DNA from: Agrobacterium vitis
GTDB lineage: Bacteria > Pseudomonadota > Alphaproteobacteria > Rhizobiales > Rhizobiaceae
Direction: 5' to 3'
DNA length: 64,000 bases
Assembly (NCBI RefSeq): GCF_037039395.1
Contig: NZ_CP146242.1
Coordinates: 1,550,001 to 1,614,000 of the forward strand
Part shown: piece after piece, positions 28,293-37,098 of the stretch
Layout of the letters: each line of letters opens with the position of its first letter
Numbering within the stretch: the first letter of the stretch is position 1
The notes under the pieces: generated by a model
The model's database searches: none
Seen by the model: the letters and a program-made list of their open reading frames with translations, nothing else
Told to the model about the DNA's origin: nothing
Translations under genes and position numbers: made by a program

Positions 28293-28739
28293 CTATTGGC
28301 TGGTTACGCTGGAAACACTATTGCTGGAAGACGCATCTCCGGTGGAATTGCCAGACTGCGAATGCTGCTCACAGCTTGGCGTGCAGGACAGGACCGTGCG
28401 TTGCGTCTGTTTGTACAGCCGAACTGTATTGGCTTCATCGATAGAGACAAGAATGCGCTCGTCGAAAATAGCATTGCCCTGGCTGTCGAGCAGAACCAAA
28501 TTCGTCGTTCCGAAGCTCCGCCCTGTCAACACGATGGTTTTCGGGTCGGCCACGGTGGCATCGGCGACTTTCTCATTACCGATGATGACCTTGCTGACGG
28601 GACGGTCGAGTTTGAGAATGCGGGCCTGGTTCATGACCACGCGCAAAAGTGGGTCTTCAGCACGAGCCGTGCCGGAAACTGTCGCCATTCCGGCAAGCAA
28701 TAACGCAAAACAGCAGCGAAACGACATCGTCAGCGTCAT
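28293..28739 (-). CDS. Exported CpaC N-terminal-domain protein (secretin-less)
   Basis: This 148-residue protein has a signal peptide (about 1-27, ending GTARA|EDP) and one pilus-assembly N-terminal domain (T2SS/T3SS secretin N-domain type). The domain is visible as ILKLDRPVSKVIIGNEKVADATVADPKTIVLTGRSFGTTNLVLLD. The same pattern opens CpaC (KAIVVDLPEDAHDILVADPELADAV). No secretin barrel follows; the chain ends in a Ser/Thr/Gln-rich tail with two Cys. It faces away from the pilin gene across 377 bp. Its likely job is at the periplasmic side of the pilus machine. Confidence 0.85.
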   Translation of the reverse strand: MTLTMSFRCCFALLLAGMATVSGTARAEDPLLRVVMNQARILKLDRPVSKVIIGNEKVADATVADPKTIVLTGRSFGTTNLVLLDSQGNAIFDERILVSIDEANTVRLYKQTQRTVLSCTPSCEQHSQSGNSTGDASSSNSVSSVTSQ

Positions 28740-29116
28740 GGAAAATATTCTCTCGTGCAGATAAGAACCATAGATTGAGGTAAAATGGTAAATGAACCAT
28801 GAAGCCGCCGTCTCCTCTCAGAACACAATACGGTTCATCTCCCGATAAACATTGGCATGTCCGCGGCCATAACTGACACATACTTGCATAACTTCGCATG
28901 TAAACATGCCGTAGGTTGGCCCTTTTTCCGAAGTGAATACAATTTTTCCGACTATCTTTCAGCTTCATTTACCACACTGAAATCAAGCTGCCGTTCAAGG
29001 ATAATTAACTTGTTTTCTTAAGGCGATAGCAATGCGGCGACCTGTAATTTCAGTTCAACCGGACAACAAAAAACAGTTGGCGGACCAGAGAAACCCTTAT
29101 GGAGCAGGAGAAGAGC
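28740..29116. other. Divergent regulatory region between the CpaC-N gene and the pilin gene
   Basis: This AT-rich non-coding region should hold promoters for both directions. It contains the perfect palindrome GCATGTAAACATGC at 28896-28909, a plausible operator. I see no coding frame with a ribosome-binding site. GGAGCAGGAGAAG at 29101-29113 is the pilin ribosome-binding site. Confidence 0.55.
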
Positions 29117-29302
29117 ATGTCCAAGATTTTCGCACGTTTTATGAAGGATGAATCCGGCGCGACCGCCATCGAATACGGTCTGATCGCCGCTTTGATTTCC
29201 GTGGCCCTCGTCGCTGGTGCAACGACGCTCGGAACCAGCATCAACAGCACGTTCACCAATCTGACAACGCAGATGAATAAGGGTGTTGAGGCAACAAAAT
29301 AA
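29117..29302 (+). CDS. ctpA: Flp/Fap-type type IVb pilin
   Basis: This 61-residue prepilin is the major subunit of the Tad pilus. From the ATG at 29117 (GGAGCAGGAGAAG just upstream) it reads MSKIFARFMKDESGATAIEY. The leader ends in Gly14. The mature protein begins ATAIEYGLI, with the conserved Glu at +5 and Tyr at +6 of Flp pilins, and continues as one hydrophobic helix to about residue 40. A strong hairpin follows at 29330, which fits high expression separate from the assembly genes. The Agrobacterium counterpart is ctpA, implicated in surface attachment. Confidence 0.95.
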   Translation: MSKIFARFMKDESGATAIEYGLIAALISVALVAGATTLGTSINSTFTNLTTQMNKGVEATK

Positions 29303-29329
29303 GCTTCAAGTGAGCAGCCTCATGGCTAC

Positions 29330-29357
29330 AAAAGCCGCCTCGCAAGGGCGGCTTTCC
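29330..29357 (+). terminator. Terminator after the pilin gene
   Basis: AAAGCCGCC pairs with GGGCGGCTTT around TCGCAA, followed by CCTGTTTTTT. It lies 27 bp after the pilin stop. It should cut most pilin transcripts before cpaA, giving excess pilin over assembly proteins. Confidence 0.85.
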
Positions 29358-29498
29358 TGTTTTTTCGCGGGTCCCCGCCCCAAATTATTATCCTAAAATT
29401 ATTATCATTGCCGCATTTTCGGTTTCGGGAGAGATTCCGTAAAGGCTTTGCGTCATGATTATTGCGTCCAAATCACCTCCTCAAGGGATACGTCCGCC

Positions 29499-30017
29499 AT
29501 GCTGGCTGTCACGCTGTCACTGATCATGCCTCTTTGTCTGGCACTGGCGGCCTTTACCGATTTGTTCGAGATGAAGATCCCCAATGCGATCCCGCTTGCG
29601 CTGCTTATCGGCTTTGCCGCCCTCGCCCTGGTGTTGGGCCTGCCTTTAGGCTTGGCCGGTCTGCATCTCGCAGCAGGTCTGATTGTATTTTTCGGTTGCT
29701 TCACGCTGTTTGCCGTCAATGTCATGGGCGGCGGCGACGCCAAGCTTTTGACCGCTGCTGCCGTCTGGTATGGCTTCAACATCAGCCTGGTGGAATTTCT
29801 GATCGAAGTCGCGGTGTTCGGCGGCGTGCTGACCCTGATGATCCTGGCTTTGCGCAGCCAGGCCAATACCGTGATGGCCCTTGGCCTGCGCCTGCCGCGC
29901 TCGCTGATCGTCGAGAAAAAAATCCCCTATGGCATTGCGATCGCCATTGGTGGTTTTTGCAGTTTTCTCAGTGCCCCAGTGGTGACATTGGCCTTGGCGA
30001 CAGTTTCGCCGAAATAA
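29499..30017 (+). CDS. cpaA: Prepilin peptidase CpaA
   Basis: This 172-residue inner-membrane aspartyl peptidase (A24 family, lacking the methyltransferase domain) cleaves Flp prepilin and TadE/G pseudopilins. The two catalytic Asp are D21 in AAFTDLFEMKIPN and D80 in the GxGD motif NVMGGGDAKLL. It has about five or six membrane helices. The ATG at 29499 has AAGGGA upstream; a TTG at 29448 opens a longer frame but lacks support. It matches ctpB of Agrobacterium. Confidence 0.93.
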   Translation: MLAVTLSLIMPLCLALAAFTDLFEMKIPNAIPLALLIGFAALALVLGLPLGLAGLHLAAGLIVFFGCFTLFAVNVMGGGDAKLLTAAAVWYGFNISLVEFLIEVAVFGGVLTLMILALRSQANTVMALGLRLPRSLIVEKKIPYGIAIAIGGFCSFLSAPVVTLALATVSPK

Positions 30018-30127
30018 ATCCAGCAATATTTTGTTAACCACACCAGTAAGGCGGTTGTTAACTATAATTACACCAATTTCTGTTCTTTTCGACCTTAAGA
30101 AAGCTTCCGCCGACTTAAGGACAGACC

Positions 30128-30937
30128 ATGAAGCCCGCCCGCATTCTCATTCTCTTTGTCGCCGTGGCTGCGGCCGGGCTGGCCGGTCTGCTGGCCATGG
30201 GGCTGAGCGGGCAAAAGCACGTGGTGGTGCAGCAATCCGAGCCTGTGGTGACGAAGGAGCCGACCACCAAGGTGCTGATCGCCGCCGCCAGTCTGCCGGT
30301 CGGCGCCCGCCTGACCGATAAGGCCATGCGCTGGATGGACTGGCCGAAGACCGATCTGGTCGACGGCTTCGTGACGGAGGAAAACCGTCCCCAGGCCCTG
30401 AGCGACCTTGCCGGGCTTGTTGTGCGCCTGCCGATTTTCGAAGGTGAGCCGATACGGATCGAAAAGATCGCCGACGCCTCCAGCCGTACCCTTTCAGCCC
30501 TGCTTCCAGCCGGAAAGCGGGCAATCTCCACGGAAATTTCCGTGGCAACCGGTGCTGGTGGTTTCATCCTGCCGAATGACCGCGTTGACGTAATCATGGT
30601 CCGCAAGGGCGATAACGACAATCATCTGACCGAAACCGTGCTGTCCAATGTCCGCGTTCTCGCCATCGACCAGCAGATCGAGGAAAAGAACGACGGCACC
30701 CGTTCGGTCATCGGCACCACCGCAACGCTGGAACTGACACCGGAGCAAACCAAGGTGCTGACGGTTGCCCAGCAGATGGCCGAGCGCCTGTCATTGGCGT
30801 TGCGTTCCGTGGCGGATGCCCAGGAGCAGGACAATAGTTCCGCCAGCTACCTGCTGAGCGGCGATAGCGGCGGGCCACAGGTGCAGGTCATCAAATCCGG
30901 GCAGATCGTCAAGAGCGCGGGAGCTGCAAAACAATGA
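30128..30937 (+). CDS. cpaB: Flp pilus assembly protein CpaB (RcpC)
   Basis: This 269-residue protein has one N-terminal membrane helix (about 4-25). A SAF domain follows at about 45-110 (TKVLIAAASLPVGARLTDKA), then the RcpC/CpaB domain with RAISTEISVATGAGGFILPNDRVDVIMVR and LELTPEQTKVLTVAQQMAERLSLALR. It is thought to stabilise the outer-membrane secretin or modify the periplasmic channel. It overlaps cpaC by 4 bp (ATGA). The 110-bp gap after cpaA may hold a second promoter. Confidence 0.94.
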   Translation: MKPARILILFVAVAAAGLAGLLAMGLSGQKHVVVQQSEPVVTKEPTTKVLIAAASLPVGARLTDKAMRWMDWPKTDLVDGFVTEENRPQALSDLAGLVVRLPIFEGEPIRIEKIADASSRTLSALLPAGKRAISTEISVATGAGGFILPNDRVDVIMVRKGDNDNHLTETVLSNVRVLAIDQQIEEKNDGTRSVIGTTATLELTPEQTKVLTVAQQMAERLSLALRSVADAQEQDNSSASYLLSGDSGGPQVQVIKSGQIVKSAGAAKQ

Positions 30938-32511
30938 ACGGACGATTTGCCATGCGCCTTACCCCCGCCCGCCTGCTGCGGATGATGATCACCGGCAGCC
31001 TTTCGCTTGGCCTGTCGATCACCGGCCTGCCGGGAGAAAATATGCTTGTCTGGCAGGCCGACGCGCTTGCCGCGGGAGCCCAGAGCCTGGTGCGCATCGC
31101 CCAAACCGGCCCCGGTGTGCGGCGTGATCTGAAGCTTGGCCTCAACAAGGCCATCGTCGTCGATCTGCCTGAAGATGCGCATGATATCCTGGTGGCCGAC
31201 CCGGAACTGGCCGATGCCGTTACCCGCACCTCGCGCCGGATCTATCTGTTCGGCAAGAAGGTCGGCCAGACCAATATTTTCATTTTCGGGGCAGATGGCC
31301 GCGAGATCGTCAGTCTCGATCTGCAAATCGAACGGGATATCGAGGGTCTGCAAACCAACCTGAGCCGGTTCATCCCTGAGTCCAATATCAAGGTCGAGAT
31401 TATCTCTGACAACGTCGTGCTGAGCGGCACGGTGCGCACACCGCAGGATTCGTCGCGGGCCGTCAGCCTTGCCAAGGCCTTCCTCCAGGGTGGTGAAGCC
31501 ACCACCCGCGGAGAAACCGCAACCAGCGACAGCAGTGGCGACGGTGCGGTGGCCATCTACGCGGAAAACCGTCAGACCTCGCAGATCGTCAACATGCTGA
31601 CCATCGAAGGCGAAGATCAGGTCACGTTGAAAGTCACTGTTGCCGAGGTCAGCCGCCAGGTGCTGAAACAGCTCGGCGTCAGCGCCAGCGCCACCGATGG
31701 CACCAGCGGCATCAGCTACGCCAATCCTTCCAATCTCGGCAACTCCGTCGACGTTGGCGGCACCGCCACAATTTCCAAGACATTCGGCAGCTTTGGCATC
31801 AGCGCCTATGTCAACGCCATGGAACAGGCCGGTGTGATGCGCACGCTGGCCGAGCCCAGCCTGACGGCGATTTCCGGCGAACAGGCGAAATTCTATGTCG
31901 GCGGCGAATATCGGCTGGCAGCCGGCCAGGAAATCAGCACCGACAGCACAACCGGGCAGAAAACCGTCTCTCGTACGACCTCGACCGTCGATTACGGTAT
32001 TCAGCTGAACTTCCGGCCGGTCGTGCTCTCTCCCGGCCGGATCAGCCTGGCGATCGAAACCAATGTTTCCGAACCGACCTATGAAGGATCGGTGGTAGAG
32101 GGCAATTCGGATGCATCCATCCCTGGTTCCACCTATCTGTCGATCCGCAAGCGCGAAGCCTCGACCACGGTCGAGCTGCCCTCCGGCGGATCGATTGTGA
32201 TCGCCGGTCTGGTTCAGGACAATGTCCGCCAGGCCATGTCCGGCCTGCCGGGTATTTCGAAAATCCCGATCTTCGGCACGCTGTTTCGCAGCAAGGACTT
32301 CGTGCGCAACGAAACCGAACTGGTGATCATCGCCACGCCCTATCTGGTTCGGCCCGTTACCCGCAATGCGCTGGCGCGTCCTGACGACAATTTCAATCCT
32401 GCCGGAGACGGCGCCATGTATTTCCTGAACCGTGTCAACAAGGTTTACGGCCGCAAGGAAGCCACGGCGAACGGCCCCTATCACGGCACTGTCGGCTATA
32501 TTTACAAATGA
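30934..32511 (+). CDS. cpaC: Flp pilus secretin CpaC (RcpA)
   Basis: This 525-residue outer-membrane secretin forms the pilus exit pore. A signal sequence lies in about the first 48 residues (two hydrophobic stretches). The N-terminal pilus-assembly domain follows (about 60-145), then a BON-like segment (NVVLSGTVRTPQDSSRAVSLA) and the secretin core from about 215, with VTLKVTVAEVSRQVLKQLGV. The C-terminal signature block includes VELPSGGSIVIAGLVQDNVRQ and GIPGLSKIPILG-like GLPGISKIPIFGTLFRS. It overlaps both neighbours by 4 bp. Confidence 0.96.
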   Translation: MNGRFAMRLTPARLLRMMITGSLSLGLSITGLPGENMLVWQADALAAGAQSLVRIAQTGPGVRRDLKLGLNKAIVVDLPEDAHDILVADPELADAVTRTSRRIYLFGKKVGQTNIFIFGADGREIVSLDLQIERDIEGLQTNLSRFIPESNIKVEIISDNVVLSGTVRTPQDSSRAVSLAKAFLQGGEATTRGETATSDSSGDGAVAIYAENRQTSQIVNMLTIEGEDQVTLKVTVAEVSRQVLKQLGVSASATDGTSGISYANPSNLGNSVDVGGTATISKTFGSFGISAYVNAMEQAGVMRTLAEPSLTAISGEQAKFYVGGEYRLAAGQEISTDSTTGQKTVSRTTSTVDYGIQLNFRPVVLSPGRISLAIETNVSEPTYEGSVVEGNSDASIPGSTYLSIRKREASTTVELPSGGSIVIAGLVQDNVRQAMSGLPGISKIPIFGTLFRSKDFVRNETELVIIATPYLVRPVTRNALARPDDNFNPAGDGAMYFLNRVNKVYGRKEATANGPYHGTVGYIYK

Positions 32512-33239
32512 GGGCGGACGCGATGACACTTCACCCAGCTTTTGCCCAGAGTCATACCTTGACTCGTCGCTTGGCCCGCACCGTGGCACTCTGCCTTGGC
32601 GTGATAGCCATCCTGCCGCTAGCCAGTTGCGGCGGTATGAAAGACGAGATGTCCACCGGCTCGATCCCCGACGATTACCGGACCCGCCACCCGATCATCG
32701 TCACCGATGTCGAGCATTCGCTGGATCTTCCGGTCGCGCAGGGTTCAGGCCGTCTGACAATCGGCATGAGCGATGCAGTGACGGGCTTTGCCCAGGACTA
32801 CCGCAATGCGTCCACCGGCTATGTGCAGATCCTGGTGCCGCAAGGCTCTCCCAATACAATGGCGGCCTCCAGCATCGCACGCCAGGTGCGCAGCCTGCTG
32901 GTTTCCAAGGGCATTGCCGCCCCCAAAATCGTTGAACGGCCTTACCGGGCGGGCGCAACAGGTGATGCCGCGCCGATCCGGCTGAGCTATGTCGCAACCA
33001 CGGCGGTGGCCGGACCGTGTGGTCAATGGCCGGAGGATCTCTCCAACGACACGGCGCAGAACAAGAACTGGCAGAATTTCGGCTGTGCCTCCCAGGCCAA
33101 TCTGGCCGCGCAGGTTGCCAGCCCGACGGACCTGATCGCCCCGCGCGGTATGACGCCGATCGATGCCGAGCGGCGCTCGACGGTGATCGACAATTATCGC
33201 GACGGCAAGGATACCTCTACCACGACATCCACGGATTGA
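32508..33239 (+). CDS. cpaD: Flp pilus assembly lipoprotein CpaD
   Basis: This 243-residue lipoprotein has the lipobox LPLASC, giving a lipidated Cys at about residue 41 after a hydrophobic signal. The rest is the CpaD domain: QGSGRLTIGMSDAVTGFAQDYRN, then CGQWPEDLSNDTAQNKNWQNFGCASQANLAAQVASPTDLIAPRGMTP, a well conserved CpaD block with two Cys. It probably helps target or stabilise the secretin at the outer membrane. The start at 32508 overlaps cpaC (ATGA); an ATG at 32523 is also possible. Confidence 0.94.
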   Translation: MRADAMTLHPAFAQSHTLTRRLARTVALCLGVIAILPLASCGGMKDEMSTGSIPDDYRTRHPIIVTDVEHSLDLPVAQGSGRLTIGMSDAVTGFAQDYRNASTGYVQILVPQGSPNTMAASSIARQVRSLLVSKGIAAPKIVERPYRAGATGDAAPIRLSYVATTAVAGPCGQWPEDLSNDTAQNKNWQNFGCASQANLAAQVASPTDLIAPRGMTPIDAERRSTVIDNYRDGKDTSTTTSTD

Positions 33240-33264
33240 TCGACAAGGATCGCGGGGCAGGCTG

Positions 33265-34551
33265 ATGAATACCATCAAATACGATATCGCCGGATCGAAA
33301 GAAGACGGCCTAGCCTCAGAGCCGGTGAGAACCGGCAATCTCGAGCAATTGCGGCCCTTGCCGCGCATTTCCGTCCATGCGTTCTGCATCTCGGACAATG
33401 TGCTGGCCGTGATGGAAGAGGCCGCCCGTGACCGGCGCATGACAAAGGTCAGCATGCGGGTAACAAGCGGCGGCATTTCGGCGGCAGTCAATATGTTTGC
33501 AGGGGCGCCGACCCCCAATCTGGTCATTCTGGAAACCGATGCGAAGCCTGAGAACCTGCTTTCCGAGCTGGCGCCGCTGGCCGATGTCTGCGATCCCTCG
33601 ACCCGGGTCATCGTCGTCGGACGCTATAACGACATCGCTCTTTACCGCGAATTGATGCGCAATGGTGTCTCCGATTATATCGTTGCGCCGGTCAGCATGG
33701 CCGACGTCATCGGGGCCTTGTCGTCGATCTTCATCGATCCCGATGCCGAGCCGCTTGGACGCAGCATCGCCTTCATCGGCGCAAAAGGCGGCGTCGGCTC
33801 CTCCACCATCGCCCATAATGCCGCCTTCATGGTCGCCTCGCTGTTTTCCTCCGAAACCATCCTGGCCGATCTGGACCTTCCCTATGGCACGGCCAATATC
33901 GATTTCGATCAGGACCCGGCCCAGGGCATAGCCGAAGCGGTCTTTGCTCCGGAGCGCCTGGACGAAGTGTTTCTGGACCGGCTGCTGACCTCGTGTTCGC
34001 AAAACCTGTCCCTGCTGGCCGCCCCTTCCCTGCTGGACCGGGCCTATGATTTTGAGCGCGGCGCCTTCCTGCCGCTGTTGGAAACCCTGCAACGCAGCGC
34101 CCCGGTCGCAGTGCTGGACCTGCCGCATAGCTGGAATGAATGGACGCTGGCACTGCTGTCGGAAGTGGATGAGATCGTTCTGACCTGCGTGCCGGATCTT
34201 GCCAATTTGCGCAACGTCAAGAACCTGCTCGATGCGCTGAAGCGGCTGCGGCCAAACGACAAGGCACCGCATCTGATCCTCAATCAGGCCGGAATGCCGA
34301 AACGGCCGGAAATTTCGCCCAGCGACTTTTTCGAACCGCTGGAAATGCAGCCCGCCGCGATCATTCCTTTCGATATCCAGCTGTTTGGCAATGCTGCCAA
34401 TAGCGGCCGGATGATCGCCGAGATCGATGCGAAAAGTCCGACGGCGGAAACATTCTCGCAGCTCGCCCATCTCATCACCGGACGGGTCAGTATCAAAAAG
34501 CCCAAAAAAGCAGGACTCGGCACGATATTCGCCAAGCTGGCCCGCAAATAA
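33265..34551 (+). CDS. cpaE: Flp pilus localisation ATPase CpaE (TadZ)
   Basis: This 428-residue cytoplasmic protein has an N-terminal atypical receiver-like domain (about 35-155) and a MinD/ParA-like ATPase domain. The deviant Walker A is KGGVGSST (174-181), so the signature Lys is present, unlike some TadZ proteins that have lost it. ADLDLPYGTANIDFDQDP is the switch region. In relatives CpaE/TadZ places the pilus machine at the cell pole. The receiver domain lacks a clear phospho-acceptor context. Confidence 0.93.
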   Translation: MNTIKYDIAGSKEDGLASEPVRTGNLEQLRPLPRISVHAFCISDNVLAVMEEAARDRRMTKVSMRVTSGGISAAVNMFAGAPTPNLVILETDAKPENLLSELAPLADVCDPSTRVIVVGRYNDIALYRELMRNGVSDYIVAPVSMADVIGALSSIFIDPDAEPLGRSIAFIGAKGGVGSSTIAHNAAFMVASLFSSETILADLDLPYGTANIDFDQDPAQGIAEAVFAPERLDEVFLDRLLTSCSQNLSLLAAPSLLDRAYDFERGAFLPLLETLQRSAPVAVLDLPHSWNEWTLALLSEVDEIVLTCVPDLANLRNVKNLLDALKRLRPNDKAPHLILNQAGMPKRPEISPSDFFEPLEMQPAAIIPFDIQLFGNAANSGRMIAEIDAKSPTAETFSQLAHLITGRVSIKKPKKAGLGTIFAKLARK

Positions 34552-34601
34552 ACATGCAACCGAGAGCGTCTTTTGCATAGGCGCTCGACTGGAACGAGAC
34601 A

Positions 34602-36080
34602 ATGTTCGGTAAACGTGGAAATGAAGGGTCTGTAAAGTCCGGTTCCGGCATGGCGCCGCCGGTCTCGGCACTGTCATCGCCCGGCATGCCAGCGTCTGTG
34701 TCGGCCTCCGGGCGGATCGAACCGGGCCGCGCCGAGCCACCCAGGCCAGCCGCTCCCGCCGATCCAGCGCAGCGTCGTCGCCAGAACCGGACCGAGGATT
34801 ATTACGATACCAAGAGCCAGGTTTTTTCGGCGCTGATCGACACGATCGACCTGTCGCAGCTTGCCAAGCTGGACGCGGAAAGTGCGCGCGAGGAAATCCG
34901 CGATATCGTCAACGATATCATTTCCATCAAGAATTTCGCCATGTCGATCTCCGAGCAGGAAGAGCTGCTCGACGATATCTGCAATGACGTGCTGGGCTAT
35001 GGCCCATTGGAACCCTTGCTGGCCCGCGACGATATTTCCGACATCATGGTCAATGGCGCCGGCCAGACGTTTATCGAAGTCGGCGGCAAGACCATCGAAT
35101 CGGACATCCGGTTTCGCGACAATTCCCAGCTTCTCTCCATCTGCCAGCGCATCGTCAGCCAGGTTGGCCGTCGCGTTGACGAGAGCAGCCCGATCTGCGA
35201 CGCCCGCCTGCCGGACGGTTCGCGCGTCAACGTGATCGCTCCGCCGCTGTCCATCGACGGTCCGGCGCTGACGATCCGTAAATTCAAGAAGGACAAGCTC
35301 AACCTCGACCAGTTGGTCAAGTTTGGCGCAATCACCCCGGAAGGCGCGCAAGTCCTGCAAATCATCGGGCGGGTGCGCTGTAATGTGGTGATTTCCGGCG
35401 GCACCGGCTCAGGTAAAACCACCCTGCTCAATTGCCTGACCCGCTATATCGACGCCGACGAACGGGTGATCACCTGCGAAGATACGGCAGAATTGCAATT
35501 GCAGCAGCCGCACGTCGTCCGGCTGGAAACCCGCCCGCCGAATATCGAGGGTGAAGGCGAAATCACCATGCGCGATCTCGTCAAGAACTGCCTGCGCATG
35601 CGACCAGAACGGATCATCGTCGGTGAGGTGCGCGGATCGGAAGTCTTCGACCTGTTGCAGGCGATGAATACCGGCCATGACGGCTCGATGGGCACCATCC
35701 ACGCCAATACCCCACGCGAATGCCTGAGCCGCATGGAATCGATGATTGCCATGGGCGGCTATTCCCTACCAGCAAAGACCGTGCGCGAGATTATTTCCGG
35801 CTCGGTCGACATCATCATCCAGGCCGCCCGTCTGCGTGACGGGACACGCCGCATCACCCAGATTACCGAGGTGGTTGGCATGGAAGGCGATGTCATCATC
35901 ACCCAGGACCTGATGCGCTTTGAAATGGAAGGCGAGGACCTGACCGGCAAGATCATTGGCCGTCATGTGTCCACCGGCATTGGCAAGCCGCATTTCTGGG
36001 AACGCGCCCGCTATTACAACGAGGAGCGGCGCCTGGCGGCGGCGCTCGACGCCATGGAACAGAAAACCGGTGTAGTTTAA
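34602..36080 (+). CDS. cpaF: Flp pilus assembly ATPase CpaF (TadA)
   Basis: This 492-residue hexameric secretion ATPase powers pilus extension and probably retraction. A disordered Pro/Ser/Gly-rich N-terminus (about 1-65) precedes the N-domain ([19 protein letters not shown]) and the motor. Walker A is GGTGSGKTT (266-274); the Asp box, Walker B ([20 protein letters not shown]) and His box ([10 protein letters not shown]) are intact. tadB follows after 4 bp, so they are co-transcribed. Confidence 0.97.
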   Translation: MFGKRGNEGSVKSGSGMAPPVSALSSPGMPASVSASGRIEPGRAEPPRPAAPADPAQRRRQNRTEDYYDTKSQVFSALIDTIDLSQLAKLDAESAREEIRDIVNDIISIKNFAMSISEQEELLDDICNDVLGYGPLEPLLARDDISDIMVNGAGQTFIEVGGKTIESDIRFRDNSQLLSICQRIVSQVGRRVDESSPICDARLPDGSRVNVIAPPLSIDGPALTIRKFKKDKLNLDQLVKFGAITPEGAQVLQIIGRVRCNVVISGGTGSGKTTLLNCLTRYIDADERVITCEDTAELQLQQPHVVRLETRPPNIEGEGEITMRDLVKNCLRMRPERIIVGEVRGSEVFDLLQAMNTGHDGSMGTIHANTPRECLSRMESMIAMGGYSLPAKTVREIISGSVDIIIQAARLRDGTRRITQITEVVGMEGDVIITQDLMRFEMEGEDLTGKIIGRHVSTGIGKPHFWERARYYNEERRLAAALDAMEQKTGVV

Positions 36081-36084
36081 GCCC

Positions 36085-37089
36085 ATGAACATCAATGTGC
36101 TCGCCATCGTGTTTCTTGCAGCCCTCGCGGCGGGATCGCTGGCCTATGTATTGTTGTTTTCACGGGTGCAGGCCGACAAGAAAACCGCCACCCGCCTCGC
36201 CCGGGTGAAAAATGCGGAAGCCGATACCGCCAAGAAACAGGTGGCGCGCGACCGGGTTCAGGAGCTTTCCAAGCGGCGCAAGTCCGTGCAGGACACGCTG
36301 AAGGAAATCGAACGCAAGCAGAATGAGAAAAACAAGAAAATCTCCAACCAATCGCTGAAACAGCGGCTCGGCCAGACCGGTCTCGATGTCAGCCTGACCC
36401 AGTTCAGCATTGCCAGCACCACGCTTGGCCTGGTGTTTTTCTGCCTGTGCTTTGTCCTCGGCATGTCCCTGTTTGTGTCCCTGGGTATCGCCTTTACGGC
36501 TGGTGCCGGCCTGCCGCGCTGGATCGTCAATTTCCTGATCCGCCGGCGTCAGGAAAAATTCCTGACCGAATTTCCCAATGCCTTGGACGTGATGGTGCGG
36601 TCGATCAAATCCGGTCTGCCGCTCAATGATTCCCTGAGGATGATCGCCGTCGATGCGCAGGAACCGGTCAAAACCGAGTTTCGCCGTGTGGTCGATGCCC
36701 AGCAACTGGGTATAACCGTGCCGGAAGCCTGCGCGCGCATGTTCAATTCCATGCCTCTGCAAGAGGTCAGCTTCTTTGCCATCGTCATCGCCATCCAGTC
36801 CCAGGCGGGCGGCAATCTCTCCGAGGCACTGGCCAATCTGTCAAAAGTGCTGCGCGAGCGGCGCAAGATGAAAGCCAAGGTCAGCGCCCTCTCCATGGAG
36901 GCCAAGGCATCGGCGGTGATCATCGGCGCGCTGCCCTTCATCGTCGCCTTTCTCGTCTACATTTCCTCCCCCGCCTATATCATGGTGCTGTTTACCGACC
37001 CGCGCGGCCATATGATTCTGGGAGTGTCGGCGGTGTGGATGTCCATCGGCATTCTTGTGATGCGCAACATGATCAATTTCGACATTTGA
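36085..37089 (+). CDS. tadB: Flp pilus inner-membrane platform protein TadB
   Basis: This 334-residue GspF-superfamily (T2SSF) membrane protein has an N-terminal helix (about 4-26), then a strongly charged Lys/Arg/Glu-rich coiled stretch (about 30-100). Two helices and the cytoplasmic F domain follow (FPNALDVMVRSIKSGLPLNDSLRMIA), then two C-terminal helices. It pairs with TadC as the platform on which CpaF works. It is the ctpH position in Agrobacterium. The start lies 4 bp after the cpaF stop. Confidence 0.93.
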   Translation: MNINVLAIVFLAALAAGSLAYVLLFSRVQADKKTATRLARVKNAEADTAKKQVARDRVQELSKRRKSVQDTLKEIERKQNEKNKKISNQSLKQRLGQTGLDVSLTQFSIASTTLGLVFFCLCFVLGMSLFVSLGIAFTAGAGLPRWIVNFLIRRRQEKFLTEFPNALDVMVRSIKSGLPLNDSLRMIAVDAQEPVKTEFRRVVDAQQLGITVPEACARMFNSMPLQEVSFFAIVIAIQSQAGGNLSEALANLSKVLRERRKMKAKVSALSMEAKASAVIIGALPFIVAFLVYISSPAYIMVLFTDPRGHMILGVSAVWMSIGILVMRNMINFDI

Positions 37090-37098
37090 GGACATGCG

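Noticed and set aside
30847..32589. 580-codon minus-strand frame antisense to cpaC
   Set aside because: Shadow of the secretin gene; the composition is that of an antisense frame.
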